A stretch of 64,000 bases of DNA from Euglena gracilis (lineage: Eukaryota; Euglenida; Euglenophyceae; Euglenales), in assembly GCA_039621445.1 (NCBI GenBank), contig CP154954.1, positions 74,057,653 to 74,121,652 of the forward strand, read 5' to 3'. The position numbers and the translations under genes are program-made. How positions within the stretch are numbered: the first letter of the stretch is position 1; every line of letters starts with the position of its first letter. This document shows positions 34,150-45,754 of this stretch, one piece after another. The notes under the pieces were generated by a model. That model worked only from the letters and a program-made list of their open reading frames with translations. It was not told where the DNA came from and did not search any database.

Positions 34150-35374
34150 CCGGGCCCGGACACCGGCCCCGCAATGGCCGTTGCCCCGCCATAATACCCC
34201 ATGCCGGCCCCACCACACCACACCAGGCAAGGACGATTTCGCGTTCTTCGGATTTGTACGGTGGTATAATATGCGGTGCTGTGGCATGGCAGTGGTAACA
34301 AAAGACTATCCTGCCACCTTTCTGGGGTTAATGGACCAGTATTTGGGGGGCCAAGGATTAGTAAATTCGCTCGCACAGGGCAGGCCTCGGTTTTACAGAG
34401 TGCATTGCTGCATTGGTGCATCAAAAACTTTGTCATCTGCGTCATCCGCAAATTTGTGTATTTGTGCAACAACCAATGTTTATTGAAATAATAATACAAC
34501 AGGCACATGCTCATGCCACGTCAGATGATCTTTTTCACACTTGAATGATCTTTTGCCAAAATAGCGTGGCTACAGATGCCCGGTCAGCACTGGGTACATC
34601 TGGATGTCGGTGTAGTTATCGTAGTCCGACTGGTTCAGTGTTTTGATTTTGGTCAGAGGCCCTTTCGCTTGGGGGTGGAGACTTCAGTGGCTTTAAAGAA
34701 AATTGTAGGAATTGAAGAAGCGTCACAGAACATTGCAAAAAAAAATGTGGAAAGAATGATATCAGGAGTGCACACCTTTTTGGCAGGAGGGAAATTTTCA
34801 CCTCCTTCACATCTGGAATGCTTTTTAACCATGCAGTTTGGTGCGTATTTTGAACAAATTATTAACAAAAAAAACATTTCACAATTATCCCCTGTTCTTT
34901 GTAACCAATTCCAGGAAAAGCTGGAACACACTACATTCCATTTTAAAATTAACGGAGACTGAAAGAAGAATGAGGGAAAAAATGCAGCAAATTCATGTAA
35001 AATTGTGTAAAATTTTAAGAATTGGTCCCCCCATCTTTTCCGTAAAAATGGGGGAGGGGAGGGTCCACAATGTTGGAGATAGCGACGTGAAAAATCATTT
35101 GTATGCAAAGTTCATTCCAGTCCTTGGATTTTGGCCGGAAAAACACACAAACATTTCGCACAAAAACACTTGGAGTGACAAAACAGAACGTTCAAAATCA
35201 ACAGACACAATCCATGTTGATTATGGGTGCATTGAGAGCAGAGACATATTTATGAGTTTGAGCTGCATTCGCACTGGCATTTGCTCAAAACCACTTTAAA
35301 GGACCACACCAAAAATTTCCACTGCCACGGCCAGTCAATTTCTTCCAAAAAAAAACAGCCATCATCGCCCCCAC
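34150..35374. other. Gene B intron 4
   Basis: No exon or element recognised; moderately AT-rich after 34,440. Confidence 0.4.
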
Positions 35375-35438
35375 CTCCTTGAGAATCCGCAACTTGCGGG
35401 ACTGACAAAGCACTTGTCCTCGAGCGCTTTCCCCAGCC
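35375..35438 (-). CDS. Gene B exon 4: SVPQVADSQG
   Basis: The minus strand reads RTSALSVPQVADSQG with donor AAGGAG|GTGGGG. In the assembled protein DFAVS...ALSVPQVADSQGTAIVPVYNL has the same length as DFGASD...LFQFPxVxGGVVxxVN of PstS. No acceptor AG fits this frame; a shared CTCCC at the end of exon 3 and the start of this exon would allow an in-frame non-standard junction. Other frames are open too, so moderate confidence. Confidence 0.45.
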
Positions 35439-37879
35439 GGGAGGGGGTCACAGGTGTCGCTTCCATGTGGGACACAATGAAATATCTTTTCCTGAACAGG
35501 GTATCCCTCCCACACACTCACCTAGTTTGGCATGGGACTCCCCCCGTGCAGCAAAAAATGCGTTGCAACGCAACGTCAAAAATGCCATAAATCGGTTGGA
35601 CACTAGGCGAGCCAGGAAAATAGAATGACGTCAGCCGAAATCGCCTAATGAAATTTTATTTATTTCCTGTAACCTTTCCTGCTCCCAACCGTTCTTGTAC
35701 AGACGCAGATGCACTTGCCTCAAATCCCACAAATTGCAAAGGGACTTCGGCGGCCTAACTCGCACTTAGCTTTGAAAATGACGGGGAAAGTGCGCCGATG
35801 CGCAGTCTTCCAAAAAAGTTCTGCATTCCAACACCGCAGCCTGGCATCCAGGACAGTCTGAATTAATCTGTCCCAACAACCTCAGGGCCTGGGCACGAAA
35901 ACAACAACTTCTGACTCGACAATCTGCGGGTGGGACCGGGGCTACCAAGGCCCAGTGTGCATGAACCCAAAGCGCCGAACAAAAGGAGTCCATTGTGCAA
36001 GTTTTTCACTGCACCAAAATCTTTCATGACCAAAAAAAACATATTGCGCATTTGCGCAGTTTTTTTTTAAAAAATATTGCTCTCTGAGTGATCATTGATA
36101 TATATATATATACATATATATACATGTAATATTTCTTCATACATATACACACATACATATACATACATATACATACATATATACATATGTATGTATGTAT
36201 ATGTATGCATATGGGAAAATGTTTGTTTGCACGCTTGAATGAAAAATTGAAGATTTAGCTTGTGCAACTGCAAACAGAAATATTTTTTAAAATTTCAAAT
36301 ATGCGTGGCTGATGCGCAGATGCGCATTATAAGTGCTTGAAACTCATCTCACGACAGGGAGAGAATGGACATGGTGGATTATGAACACCAGAGGGGATAG
36401 AAGACAGTGCAAGACAGGTGGATGGAAGCCTTCTCTTGGTCATGTCGTCTTTAAAATGGTAAACATTGCGCATCTGCGCAACAGCCATACAGGTTAAGAA
36501 TTTTGCAAATTGTATTTATATTGCACAGTTGTGCAATCCATGTGTAACTCCTGAATTTTAATTCTCTATGAGCGTACCCATTGCGCAGATGCGCAACAAT
36601 TACCAACTTCGAACGGCTTATTTATAGCAGAGATGATCAGAGATAGCAGTCCTGGAAGCATCAATTACAGAGTGGACAGAGCTTAAGTGGAAGGAAGCCC
36701 TGCCTGGTACAGGAAGCCACCCCCTCCTGGTGTGCCGGCGTGTGAATGCAACAACCATCTTCTTCATATCCAGACGTGCCTTGTCTTTCATTGGTGCATG
36801 CGTTGTGAGCACAATGCAACACTTAACTGAAATTTGCGGGGGGAAATAATACACATATTTTGGATTTCAACCATACACGTACAATGAATTTCCTCTCCAA
36901 GCCCAACTCTGGTTGTGCAGAGAGGGTATCCCGACACAATATAACCAGAGGCACCCATAAGCTCAGGGGCTTCCGTTGCCCATAAGGCACATGAGCAACG
37001 GTTGTGCATTGCGCACATGCACAATGGATAATTGCTGCGCATGCGCGCAATGTCCATAACCACAGCGTTCGGTGATATTGCAGTGTGCGGGTGGAGTTGC
37101 TCACCAGGCGAACCCCTCCACCTTGGCGGCTCCCCACTGTCCCGCTCCTCCCTCGCCAAGCTCCCATCACAACTCCCTGGCATCCTTTTTTTTCCAGCTT
37201 TTTCCAGCATTTTCACAACGTGTGTGTAGAGTTCACCCTGGATGACTCAGCAGGCAACCCTCACACACGTTTCACAGAGCCTGAAAAAGCAACAGAAAAG
37301 GCCAAATTTCACCCGGCCTGTAGAACACCATGAAGGGAACACAGTTGGAGCTTTTTTTTTAGAAAAGAGAGAGAGAAAAGAGAAGAAAGAAAGAAAGAGA
37401 GAAAAGAAAGAAAAGAAAAGAGGGACTCACAATGGGGATTTTGGCCCTTTTTGGGAGGGAAATTCACGTCTCCCGCAGCTGAAACCCGGATTTCGAACTC
37501 TTTTTTAGGCTGAAAAACACCAAAATTGGGCCTGTTCCCTGGTTCCCAACGTCGGCAAGACCCCACCGTAGAGGGTCCCCGCAGAACAAAAGGGTTAAAA
37601 AGGTGGGGTTCAAAACTGGTTTCAAAGCGTTCCACAAAAAAAAAAACTGGGCAGGCGTTCAATACAAAAATCGAGTTAAGCCGCCTACGTGGCAGTTCAG
37701 TGCAATGCAGCAGCAGCATATGTTACTTTGCCACGGTAGTGGCGATGTGGTGCTGCTTGAAATGGAATGGCAATGAAGTGTGGTTACAGTGGCGGTGGCA
37801 GTGCAGCGAAGTGGTTGTTTTGCAGACCTCGATTCCCGACGTGTACACCCATGTGTGCTCTCGTGTCAGGCCATTCAAC
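35439..37879. other. Gene B intron 3 with palindrome cluster
   Basis: No exon seen. Contains AT/AC alternation (36,096-36,205), GA-rich DNA (37,360-37,425) and the densest cluster of TGCGCAnnTGCGCA palindromes (36,046, 36,313, 36,467, 36,582 and variants). Confidence 0.4.
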
Positions 37880-37978
37880 CTGCAGGGGCCCTGGGAGAGA
37901 CTGCGAAGTCAAGGTCGTTCGGCGCCCGGGTGTCGGCCGGGTCGCATTTGTCCGTGAAGGACTCCAGGCGACAGATTC
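37880..37978 (-). CDS. Gene B exon 3: DLDFAVS segment
   Basis: Acceptor ggctccaggcag|GA and donor CTGCAG|GTTGAA frame ICRLESFTDKCDPADTRA then PNDLDFAVSPRAPA. Phase agreement with exon 2 is exact (G|GA gives glycine). The family has ...VDFAxSDxxL here. If the non-standard junction to exon 4 is right, the exon ends at 37,893 instead. Confidence 0.7.
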
Positions 37979-39079
37979 CTGCCTGGAGCCGGGCTTCAAC
38001 CCACACACAGGCTGCGGTTTGCTACACTTGTTTGCAAAGCTAAAGATAAACCCCGCGCCACATATCAAGCTCGTCCCGACATGCTTCTTTTGAGACGGCC
38101 TGGCGGGACCCCAGGGTTTTTTTTAACGTCCGGGGGGAGGGGGGGGTCCCCGCCACCCACCCACCCCCTGGAGGGGGGCCCCCAGGGGGGTCCCAGGGGG
38201 ACCCACAAAAAAATGGCCGAAAATTGCGAAAAGTGCTAAAAATAGCACTTTTTCAAAAATTTTCGGCGCATTCAGCGCCGAAAAGTATATCCCACCCACC
38301 TCCGGCGGGGACCCCCCCCCGGGGGAGTGGCTGGAACCACCCACCCTACCCAGCCCCCGGGGGTCCACGACTAAAAAAAACCCCTGGGCGAGACCCCAGG
38401 GTCAAAGATTCCCCAAAAAACCTGGGGGCATTTCCCTTTATCCGAAGTTTCTCCAATATCCATACCCAGGCCTCCGGGCCCAAAACCCCTGCCCACCCGC
38501 ACCCTCCCCCCCCCCCGAGGGTGTTTTCCGGTTAAAAAGAAGCCTGCCCTCTTAAACACAAAGCCTCAGTGAGGGTCTTGAAATCCCTGAGGTCGTTATA
38601 TTTGGGGTGTTACCCAAAGGAGGTGAAATACCCAAGGACAAATAAATAACAACCTTTTTTCGGAAGTTGTGAAGTTTGGGCTTTCCAACCATTTTCGGCA
38701 TGATAGCATTCTCTCTGAGGGAATGAAATTAATTCCGAAAATTTTGAGATGGTGGACGGATGTACCATCTGTACCTATTTTGTTCTCTCTTTTTGAAGGG
38801 GAAGGGGAAAATATCACAAACCATCATGTGGAGATTGCAATGAAAACGACGATTTTCTCCTAACACTCTTCACTACGTTAAGCACCTTGTTGCAATGGAA
38901 GCTTTGATTTATTGTCCACCACCAAACTCGTTCGCCCCACAAGGCCCCAACATATGAAGACCTACATCCCTGCCAACCTCTCCACAACCCCCACACAAGC
39001 ATCACCATCATTCCCCACACATAACATAGACGTCACCACCCACCGAGCCGCTCATCCACCCCGCCCCTGCCACAAACAC
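37979..39079. other. Gene B intron 2
   Basis: Contains a complete IE-2 element (38,112-38,386). The rest is unremarkable non-coding DNA. Confidence 0.45.
38112..38386. mobile_element. IE-2 element
   Basis: Starts CAGGGTTTTTTTTAACGTCC and ends GACTAAAAAAAACCCCTG. The flanks are GGCGGGACCC (38,102-38,111) and GGCGAGACCC (38,387-38,396), 9 of 10 identical. Interior: atggccgaaaattgcgaaaa, tttttcggcgcattcagcgcc hairpin (38,260), aagtatatcccaccc. A textbook copy of the family in an intron. Confidence 0.75.
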
Positions 39080-39139
39080 CAGGTCCTTCTGATGCAAAGC
39101 CCGTGTGGGATTCGGTGCCGTAGAAGTCGACGTCCACCC
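39080..39139 (-). CDS. Gene B exon 2: VDFYGTESHTG loop
   Basis: The minus strand reads DVDFYGTESHTGFASEGPG, with donor CCTG|GTGTTTG. It corresponds to the VNYQSIGSGGG loop of PstS that contributes to anion binding; Ser-His-Thr replaces the glycine-rich part. With the 8-bp duplication as junction, the protein reads ANPGVDVDFYG; with a standard GT-AG intron (acceptor cccaag| before 39,143) it reads ANPGHGVDVDFYG. Both keep frame. Confidence 0.7.
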
Positions 39140-39474
39140 CATGCTTGGGCTTACCGACCAAGGGGGGAAGCGGGGGTGGGCGGGTGCTTTAGGGTGCCTG
39201 CCCCTAGCAGGCCCACCCCCCCCCCCCGGGGGGATAGGGGTCCGGGGGGAACCAGAAAATTTTCATTGAAAATGGCCTTTTCCGGGCCACCAGTGCCTTC
39301 GGCGCCGGGGTCGGAGGGGGGGCACGCTGTGCTTTTGGGGGGTGCCTGCCATGGGCATGCATACCCCAAAACCCTACCCCGGGGGGGGGGGGGTCGGATT
39401 GGGTGCTATGGGGTGCCTGCCCCTAGCACCCACACCCCCACCATGGGGTAGGCACCCGACTGAGCACAAGCCTG
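39140..39474. mobile_element. IE-1 element forming gene B intron 1 (introner)
   Basis: Ends CATGCTTGGGCTTACCGACC and GACTGAGCACAAGCCTG. GTCCACCC is duplicated exactly (39,132-39,139 and 39,475-39,482). The interior has two gtgcctgccc...gcac blocks, a gtgccttcggcgccg hairpin (39,291) and C/G runs. The element is essentially the whole intron between exons 1 and 2, so the intron seems to have been created by the insertion. Confidence 0.75.
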
Positions 39475-39621
39475 GTCCACCCCAGGGTTGGCGAAGCGGT
39501 ACGCGAACTGCATGTCGGCGAGGACCTGCGTGGGGAGGTAGGTGCCGGCGCCGACCAGTGTGGTGGCGGCGGCAAGGCTGCTGCCGAGCAGCAGCTGCAG
39601 CAGGGTCTGGAGCTTGCCCAT
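39475..39621 (-). CDS. Gene B exon 1: signal peptide and GAGTYLP
   Basis: ATG at 39,621 opens MGKLQTLLQLLLGSSLAAA, a clear signal peptide, then GAGTYLPTQVLADMQFAYRF. The mature start GAGTYLPTQVLADM matches GAGATFPAPLYQKW of bacterial PstS in position and pattern. The next in-frame codons run into the IE-1 duplication (NPGVD). Strong GC3 codon use. Confidence 0.75.
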
Positions 39622-39815
39622 GGCGGCAGTTGAGGCACAAAACGGGCAGGCGGGGGCTGTGGAGGAAGGAGGCCACTGCACTGAGCACAGCGTAGTTGCT
39701 GGACGACCCGGGATTCCGAAGCACGGCGTGCAGCACACGGTGCACCCCGTGCACACTTTGCACACGGTGCGTCTTTCGATAAAATATGGCCCGAGAATGA
39801 GAATTTTATAAATTA

Positions 39816-40224
39816 CCCCCCCCCTATGTCCAATGACCTCTGTCCTCTGACCGGGGGGGTGGTCGTTGGACATAGGGTAGTGACCAAAAAGGTGTCCTCT
39901 GACCGGGGGAGTGGTCGTTGGACATGGGGTCAAAAGAAAGTTGGTGGGTAACCGGGTCCCTACCCACCCAAAAATGCCCAAAATTTCCCTTCCGGCGCTT
40001 TGCGCCGAAAACTTTGGGCAATTTTGACAAATTTTTGTCAAAAAGTGTCAAAAATGGCATTTTGGCCAAATTTTTGGCCAAATTTTGGACAAATTTTTTC
40101 GTCCCGGCGCTTCACGCCGGGACCAAAAATTTGATCAAACCTCCGAAAAGGTGTCCTCCGACCGGGGGGGGGGGGTGGTCATTGGACATAGGGGGGTCGT
40201 TGGACATAGGGGGGGGGGTGACAA
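39816..40224. repeat. GTTGGACATAGGG inverted/tandem element upstream of gene B
   Basis: The words ggtcgttggacatagggt and tgtcctctgaccggggg recur five times in alternating orientation at both ends. The centre carries cggcgctttgcgccgaaaa and ggcgcttcacgcc hairpins. Flanking ataaatta occurs on each side (39,809 and 40,231). Probably a recent insertion in the gene B 5' region. Confidence 0.6.
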
Positions 40225-42016
40225 ATTTCATAAATTATATTTCACTTTTTCTTAAGTTCTTTTCACTTTTGTTTCTAAAAAGAAGGCCCTGGAAATCACA
40301 CAGGTGCACGGTGTGCCGCACGCCATGCATCAGCGTCCCTCATGGATCTTACTGGTAGGGCCACACTAAAAAAAAAAAAAAGAACACATCCGTGGGAAAA
40401 TTTATTCCGCGGGCGGCGAACCCCCACCAAATAACTTTGCCCCCTGCAAAGTTAGCAGACCCATATCTTTGGTCCGGGTCCCCTGCAAAGCTACTTGGGC
40501 AGCCCCCAAAACCATTGATAGAAACCAATCGATCACTTTCCCTGAAGCAATCTGTGGCAATGCTGTTTTATTTAAAATCCATAATTCTCTGTTTGGAATT
40601 GAATTATGTTACAACTATTAGTTGTAACATAATTCAATTTGAAACAGAAAATCATGGAATTTAGGACGTTTGTTTGTGCTTGCCACCTGGTTCTCAAAAA
40701 AAAAGATGGATCATTTCCTGTGTTTTGCCCTGTGAAGAGGGGAGGGGGCAAAAATATTTGGACGGACCTTGTTCGGCCTTCCCCCTCTGCAAAGTTATTA
40801 GGGCAGAGCAAAAACAAACCCAGCCATCGCACTGAAGAGGGCACCATCCGCTGGCACTGCCGGAAAGCGCCAAAGAAAACGAACAAAAGCGAAGGAGAGG
40901 GGTCGGGGGTTGGGGTGACGGACGGAGGACGGGGCGAGAGTGCGGTGGGACCTCGACCCCGGGATGAAGCTGACCAACCCCCCGGGAGGGGGGTCCTGCT
41001 TGATCGTGGGCAAGCACATCCAGAGTCCCAGACACAACAATGCCCAGTCACGCACGGTCATTTCAGAGGTGCTTGGTCGATTGTCATGTTTTGCATATGG
41101 GTTGGGTAGACCCCTGGGAAACTGCCTCCAAACAGGTCAGTGGACACAGGGGGTGGAGAACACTCTGCCAGGTGGGTCCAGGTCAGAGGGAAAAGAGGGC
41201 AAAAACATCAGGAAGAGCAAATATTTCATCAATTCGCAAACAGAAGCTTGAAAAATATGTACGGAACTTCCTTCAAACAAGGAAATCGGCTTTTCATCAA
41301 CGCAAAATGCGAAAACTCTTTAAAATTTGTGCGGAGAATAGGTGGACCTGTCAGCAGGTGCCCTTGCACCTGCTGACAGGCAAGGACAGGTTAGCTGGTA
41401 CAGAGGGTGGAGAACAGTTTCCCGGGAGAGGGTGGTTGTCTATGGAAATGGGAATCCTTCATTAAGCACCCGCCGGCGAAAGAATTGCTGGCATGCGGAG
41501 AGTGGAACACTCTATTTTGGCAACCCCGACCGCCACCGCTCCCCCGGCATCGGCGTTCCCCATCCAGCGGGCGACTCGCAGACCGGCTCGGCAACACGGG
41601 GGGGGGGGGGGGCAGACAGAGAGGCATGGGCGTCGAAGGGCAGGGGCAGACTGTACACGGGGGAGGCACTGCCCTGACACTCCCCACGGGGTCTCGGGGA
41701 CGGTGGTGGTGGCTGGGGCTCCGATCCGGGGCCACATTGCGGGTGGCCCGAGAGGGGCGATGGCCTCACACCGTCGAGGGAATGCCCATTTGAAGGAACA
41801 CAACGCAAAAAAAATGCTGGGATAATGATGGAGCTCATTACTCAATATCAACCGGCCCCCTCCTTCCGAAGTTGTCACCTGAAAATTCAGCGACCACCTG
41901 CGCACCCTCCTGCCCCCAAGCCCAAGGAACACTAAATTGTCAGTGAACTGTCTGGTGGCAAACTACACGGTGTGGACGGGAGACATTCATTGGGCATGGA
42001 ATGTATGGGCACTGCC

Positions 42017-42173
42017 CAGGTGTTTTTTTTAAGACCGGGGGGGAGGGGGGGTCCCCCCCACCCCCTGGGGGGGGGAGGGGGGGACCCCCCCTCCCCACCG
42101 GTCTTAAAAAAAAAAGCACCCGGGGGACCCACAAAAAAAAATGGCCGAAAAATTGCGAAAAGGGCTAAAAATA
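42017..42173. mobile_element. IE-2 element, 3'-shortened, with 8-bp duplication
   Basis: Starts CAGGTGTTTTTTTTAAGACC. Its first 100 bases form a near-perfect hairpin (ggtgttttttttaagacc against ggtcttaaaaaaaaaagcacc), followed by atggccgaaaaattgcgaaaa. GCACTGCC is duplicated (42,009-42,016 and 42,174-42,181). The flanking sequence joined across the element resembles 13,640-13,720, supporting insertion into a pre-existing repeat. Confidence 0.65.
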
Positions 42174-42655
42174 GCACTGCCGTGGCAAACTGGACAATCT
42201 GGACACCCCCCTGTTCATTGGGCAATGGGGGGGGAGCGGGTGGGTGATTCACTTCGGAGGGAACAAACTTCTGGTCAAAGAAACATTGTCATTGAAGCAA
42301 GGACGTGCGCCAAAGTTGCAGGGACACCACCAAAGCTGGGTGGGGCTGAACCGCAACAGTAAAAAAAATCCATCAAAAAAACCCTCCAACGTTAGCTCAA
42401 ACCAGTGCAGAATCGACGGATACACCTCAGATTCGGATCGCAGAAAGAAATCCGGCTTTTAGGCCATCCGCCAAAGGGCATCCCGGGGGGCCCTGCCGGC
42501 GGGTGGGGGGGGGGGGCATAGCGATGGACACACAGACCGGCTCGGGGGGGGGGGGGACTGGGGCCCAGCAGCGGCGAGGGCGGCCCGCTGGACGGGTGTG
42601 GAGACCATTCAAGAAAAAAAGGCATTCAGCATTGCCGTGCCCGCAGTGTGCGGAC

Positions 42656-42973
42656 CAGGCTGTTTTTTACCAACCCCGGGGGGGGGGGAGGGGGGGGCCG
42701 GAGTGCTTGTGAGTGCCTGCCCAGGCAGGCACTACCTCCCCCCCTCCGGGGGGGGGGGGTCGGATGTCGGCCTGTGCCCAGGCACATTCCTTTGAACACA
42801 GTTCATTTTTGGCTCCCCGGCGCCTTCGGTGCCGGGGTTGTGCTAGGGTACTTTTGGCTGTGTGCCCTACCCCCCCAGGGGGGGTCGGATTTGGAGTGCC
42901 TTTGGGGTGCCTGCCCAGGCAGGCACCCCCCCCCCCCCGGGGTGGGGTCGACACCCGACTAAAATACGGCCTG
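42656..42973. mobile_element. IE-1 element with perfect 8-bp target duplication
   Basis: Starts CAGGCTGTTTTTTACCAACC and ends GACTAAAATACGGCCTG. GTGCGGAC is duplicated exactly (42,648-42,655 and 42,974-42,981). It contains three gtgcctgcccaggcaggcac-type blocks and a cggcgccttcggtgccg hairpin. Full-length reference copy for the family. Confidence 0.8.
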
Positions 42974-43954
42974 GTGCGGACTGGCATGGAATCCAGGCCC
43001 CAAATCGAGGTGGACAGTGCCCCCCGACCTCACCCAGTGAGGGGTGGGGGGGGGGGGCGGTCAACAATCAAAAAGGTCAGCCGGTAACTCCTATCCATTT
43101 TTATCTTATCTTATCTTATCCATTTTTACAGTTACCTCAAAAAGCCGGAAATATGCACATCCACTCCGTGTCAGTGTTCATACCACCTCCCCCGGGCCGG
43201 GCCACACTTGCAGGCCAGTCTGGGGGGGGGGGTGCAAATTTGCAGGTTGAGAATTTCGGTGGGAATTGACCCAGGATCAGGGGGTTTGCTCCCTGATTGG
43301 CTGGTTGGCATTTTTTCAGCCGAGGGGGCGAAACACCCAAAACAACTTAAAAATTCCATTTTTGACAATTTTGACCAAAAATCATTTTGGGACACAAAGA
43401 CATGGTTTTTTCTCTTTTCTCTTTCGGAAATGCTCACCCGCCAGAAAGCCTGTGCTGCAAGCACTCAGACGTGTTGTAAAAAAAAACAGCCACACCCAGT
43501 ACCCAACAGAAGGAGTCACAGCAGCCCAGCAGCCCGGGCACCCAAGAGACGAGCGTAGCGCAGAGCAACGTGCATGGCACGGGCCACAGGCTCGGCAGGT
43601 GACGCCTGGGTTTCCTTGGCCACCCGGGAGGCGGACGCAGCGGAGAGCAGAGCCCAATGGTGCCTGGTCGGGCAGTGTTTTGAATCCCGAAAGAATCGCT
43701 GCCACAAGAGCATTGGGTGGGCCTTTCAACCTTCCCAATAATTCCCCAGACATCTCCACACGGCGCAACAGTGACGGTTTCCCTGTGGTGGTGGTTGGGG
43801 CAAAATCGATCCCCTTGTTGACCCCCAGGAAAAGGTCATATCTTTCAACACATTACACCAATTTTTCGTGGATTCTCGACATTTTTTTGTCCCAAAAAAA
43901 AGAGTTTTGGTGTTTGGGCCAACTTTAGGTGGCAAATAAATTTTCCGTCGGGCG

Positions 43955-44122
43955 CATTCATTTAGTGTGGTTCACAAAAGATGTGTGAACCACAAAAAAA
44001 TTTTTGGTGTCCACAGGTGAACCACAAAAAAAATTTTGGTGCCCATACGTAAACCACAAAAAAAATTGGTGTCCACAGTGAACCACAAAATGACAACCTT
44101 GGTGTACCACACTAAATGAATG
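43955..44122. repeat. 168-bp element with 17-bp perfect terminal inverted repeats
   Basis: Ends CATTCATTTAGTGTGGT (43,955-43,971) and ACCACACTAAATGAATG (44,106-44,122) are exact inverses. Inside are four copies of a unit like gtgaaccacaaaaaaa with ttttggtgtccaca. A short, well-preserved miniature element not related to IE-1 or IE-2. Confidence 0.8.
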
Positions 44123-45754
44123 TCTGGTCCGGCGCTTTGTGCCGCGCCAAAAAGCTGGCTGAACCTCCAAAAAGGTGTCCTCCAACTGAGGGAGTTTTTG
44201 TGAGACCGAGGAGGGGCCATGGGACGGGGGGGGGGGGTATTTCAAAAGTTCAGTGATGACTGAGGGAGAACGAGCGTGTCTCAGTCCGCAAACATTAGCG
44301 CAGTGGAACTAATTGGAAAATGGAAATGGAAAATGGAAAGGAGCGAGTCCAGCAGGGCGGGGTCCAAACTGTTTGCTCTTAAACGCTGGGGCGCTGGAGG
44401 AAGGGGGTGAGGGCGACGAGAAACGTTTGAGACGTGCGGCAGGAGGCGATCGCACCAGCTGGACGGAGTATTGTTGCCAGCCCACGCCATACCAGGGAAT
44501 CACCATCCTTCTCCCCCGCCCCCTTTCCAAGCCGTATGGTAGCACAAAAAAAGTATGATGTTGGGTGCAGGGGCCTTCTGGGGTCGGGAAAGGTGCTGGC
44601 TGGGGAAAAGCTGCTGACAAGACCCCAATCCCCTCAGGAGGTGAAGTCTCACGGAGAGGGGGTCCGGCTGAGACCCCCTCTCCCCAGCAAAAAGCAAAAA
44701 ATAAGTCCCGGCGGGTTGGTAATTTTTGCCCTGAAATTGGAGGAGAAAACCCCACCCCCCCTGCCCCAGACTTATCATAAACATTTTAAAAAAAATTTTG
44801 GCCATTTTTGACCCTCCTTTCAAATCATTATGGGCGGTTTCCGCCGAAAAGTTTTTGGCTTGGCAGACCACTGGGGTCTGCAAGCCAAGAAGCTGAGAGC
44901 TGATGGCCGAAAAAGGTACCGAAACCAGTGGTTGGGGACGTCCTGAGTTACAGCAAATATTGACTGGGTTTGGGGTGGACGAGAAGGGCTTCAGGATTTC
45001 GGAGTTTCCCCTGCCTATCCCTGCTTGGTGAGACGTCAGGGTGCATTTTTTTAAAGGCTCATTTGGACCCCCCAAAAAGGATAGCCCCTTTGTGGAGGGG
45101 GGTTCCCCCAGGCAGGCAAAGGCTTCAAAATGAAGCAAATGCGGGCTGCTCATTGGGGCAGCGCACAGAGCGTTTCAGACATCCTTTGGGGCTAAAATAA
45201 CAACAAAATAGCACTGAAATATTTCAAACATAAAACACCTTTCGTTATTTGGATACTAAAAATGTAATAAATTCACTGGAAATTAGACTGACTTAAAAAA
45301 ACATATAACATCAAAACCATTTTTAACACATTTGAAGAATTGTATTCAACCCGTTTTCTCCGTGACAAAGAAAAAACGAGCTCCCCAAAAATAAAATAAA
45401 ACCGCGTGATGAAAAGCGTGTCTCTCACTGCTCAAAATGTGACTGTAAGAACGACTGAAGAATGAGGGGAAAATTTTTTTAAAATGGGAAAAGGTGGAAA
45501 AGGAATTTAAAAAAAATGCGAACGAAAAAAATGCGGTCTCCACACACATACATTCACGCACCCAATGCGAGTTATAGCATTTGGAGTGGACTCGGGTGTG
45601 TCGACGTGTCGTTATACCACCACGGTGTGGCAGGCATGCCAGGGATGGACGTTGGGGTCTCTGCAAAGGTGACAGTGCACGGCGCATGGACATGGCAGTT
45701 GAGCTGGAACGCTGGGAGATGAGTCGCACCGGACGAGCACACCAACATACCCGC

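Larger units (their letters stand above)
30139..37050. repeat. Dispersed TGCGCAnnTGCGCA palindromes
   Basis: 14-bp palindromes at 30,139, 30,699, 30,959, 33,471, 36,046, 36,313, 36,467 and 36,582, with variants near 30,747, 32,408, 35,792, 36,523, 37,013 and 37,035. The central pair varies while the TGCGCA arms are kept. They are concentrated in introns 3 to 5 of gene B and nearly absent elsewhere (one near 56,933). Confidence 0.7.

Noticed and set aside
41480-44480. GC-rich islands as certain gene C exons
   Set aside because: Open and coding-like in part, but no PstS landmark and no consistent phase; left as possible only.
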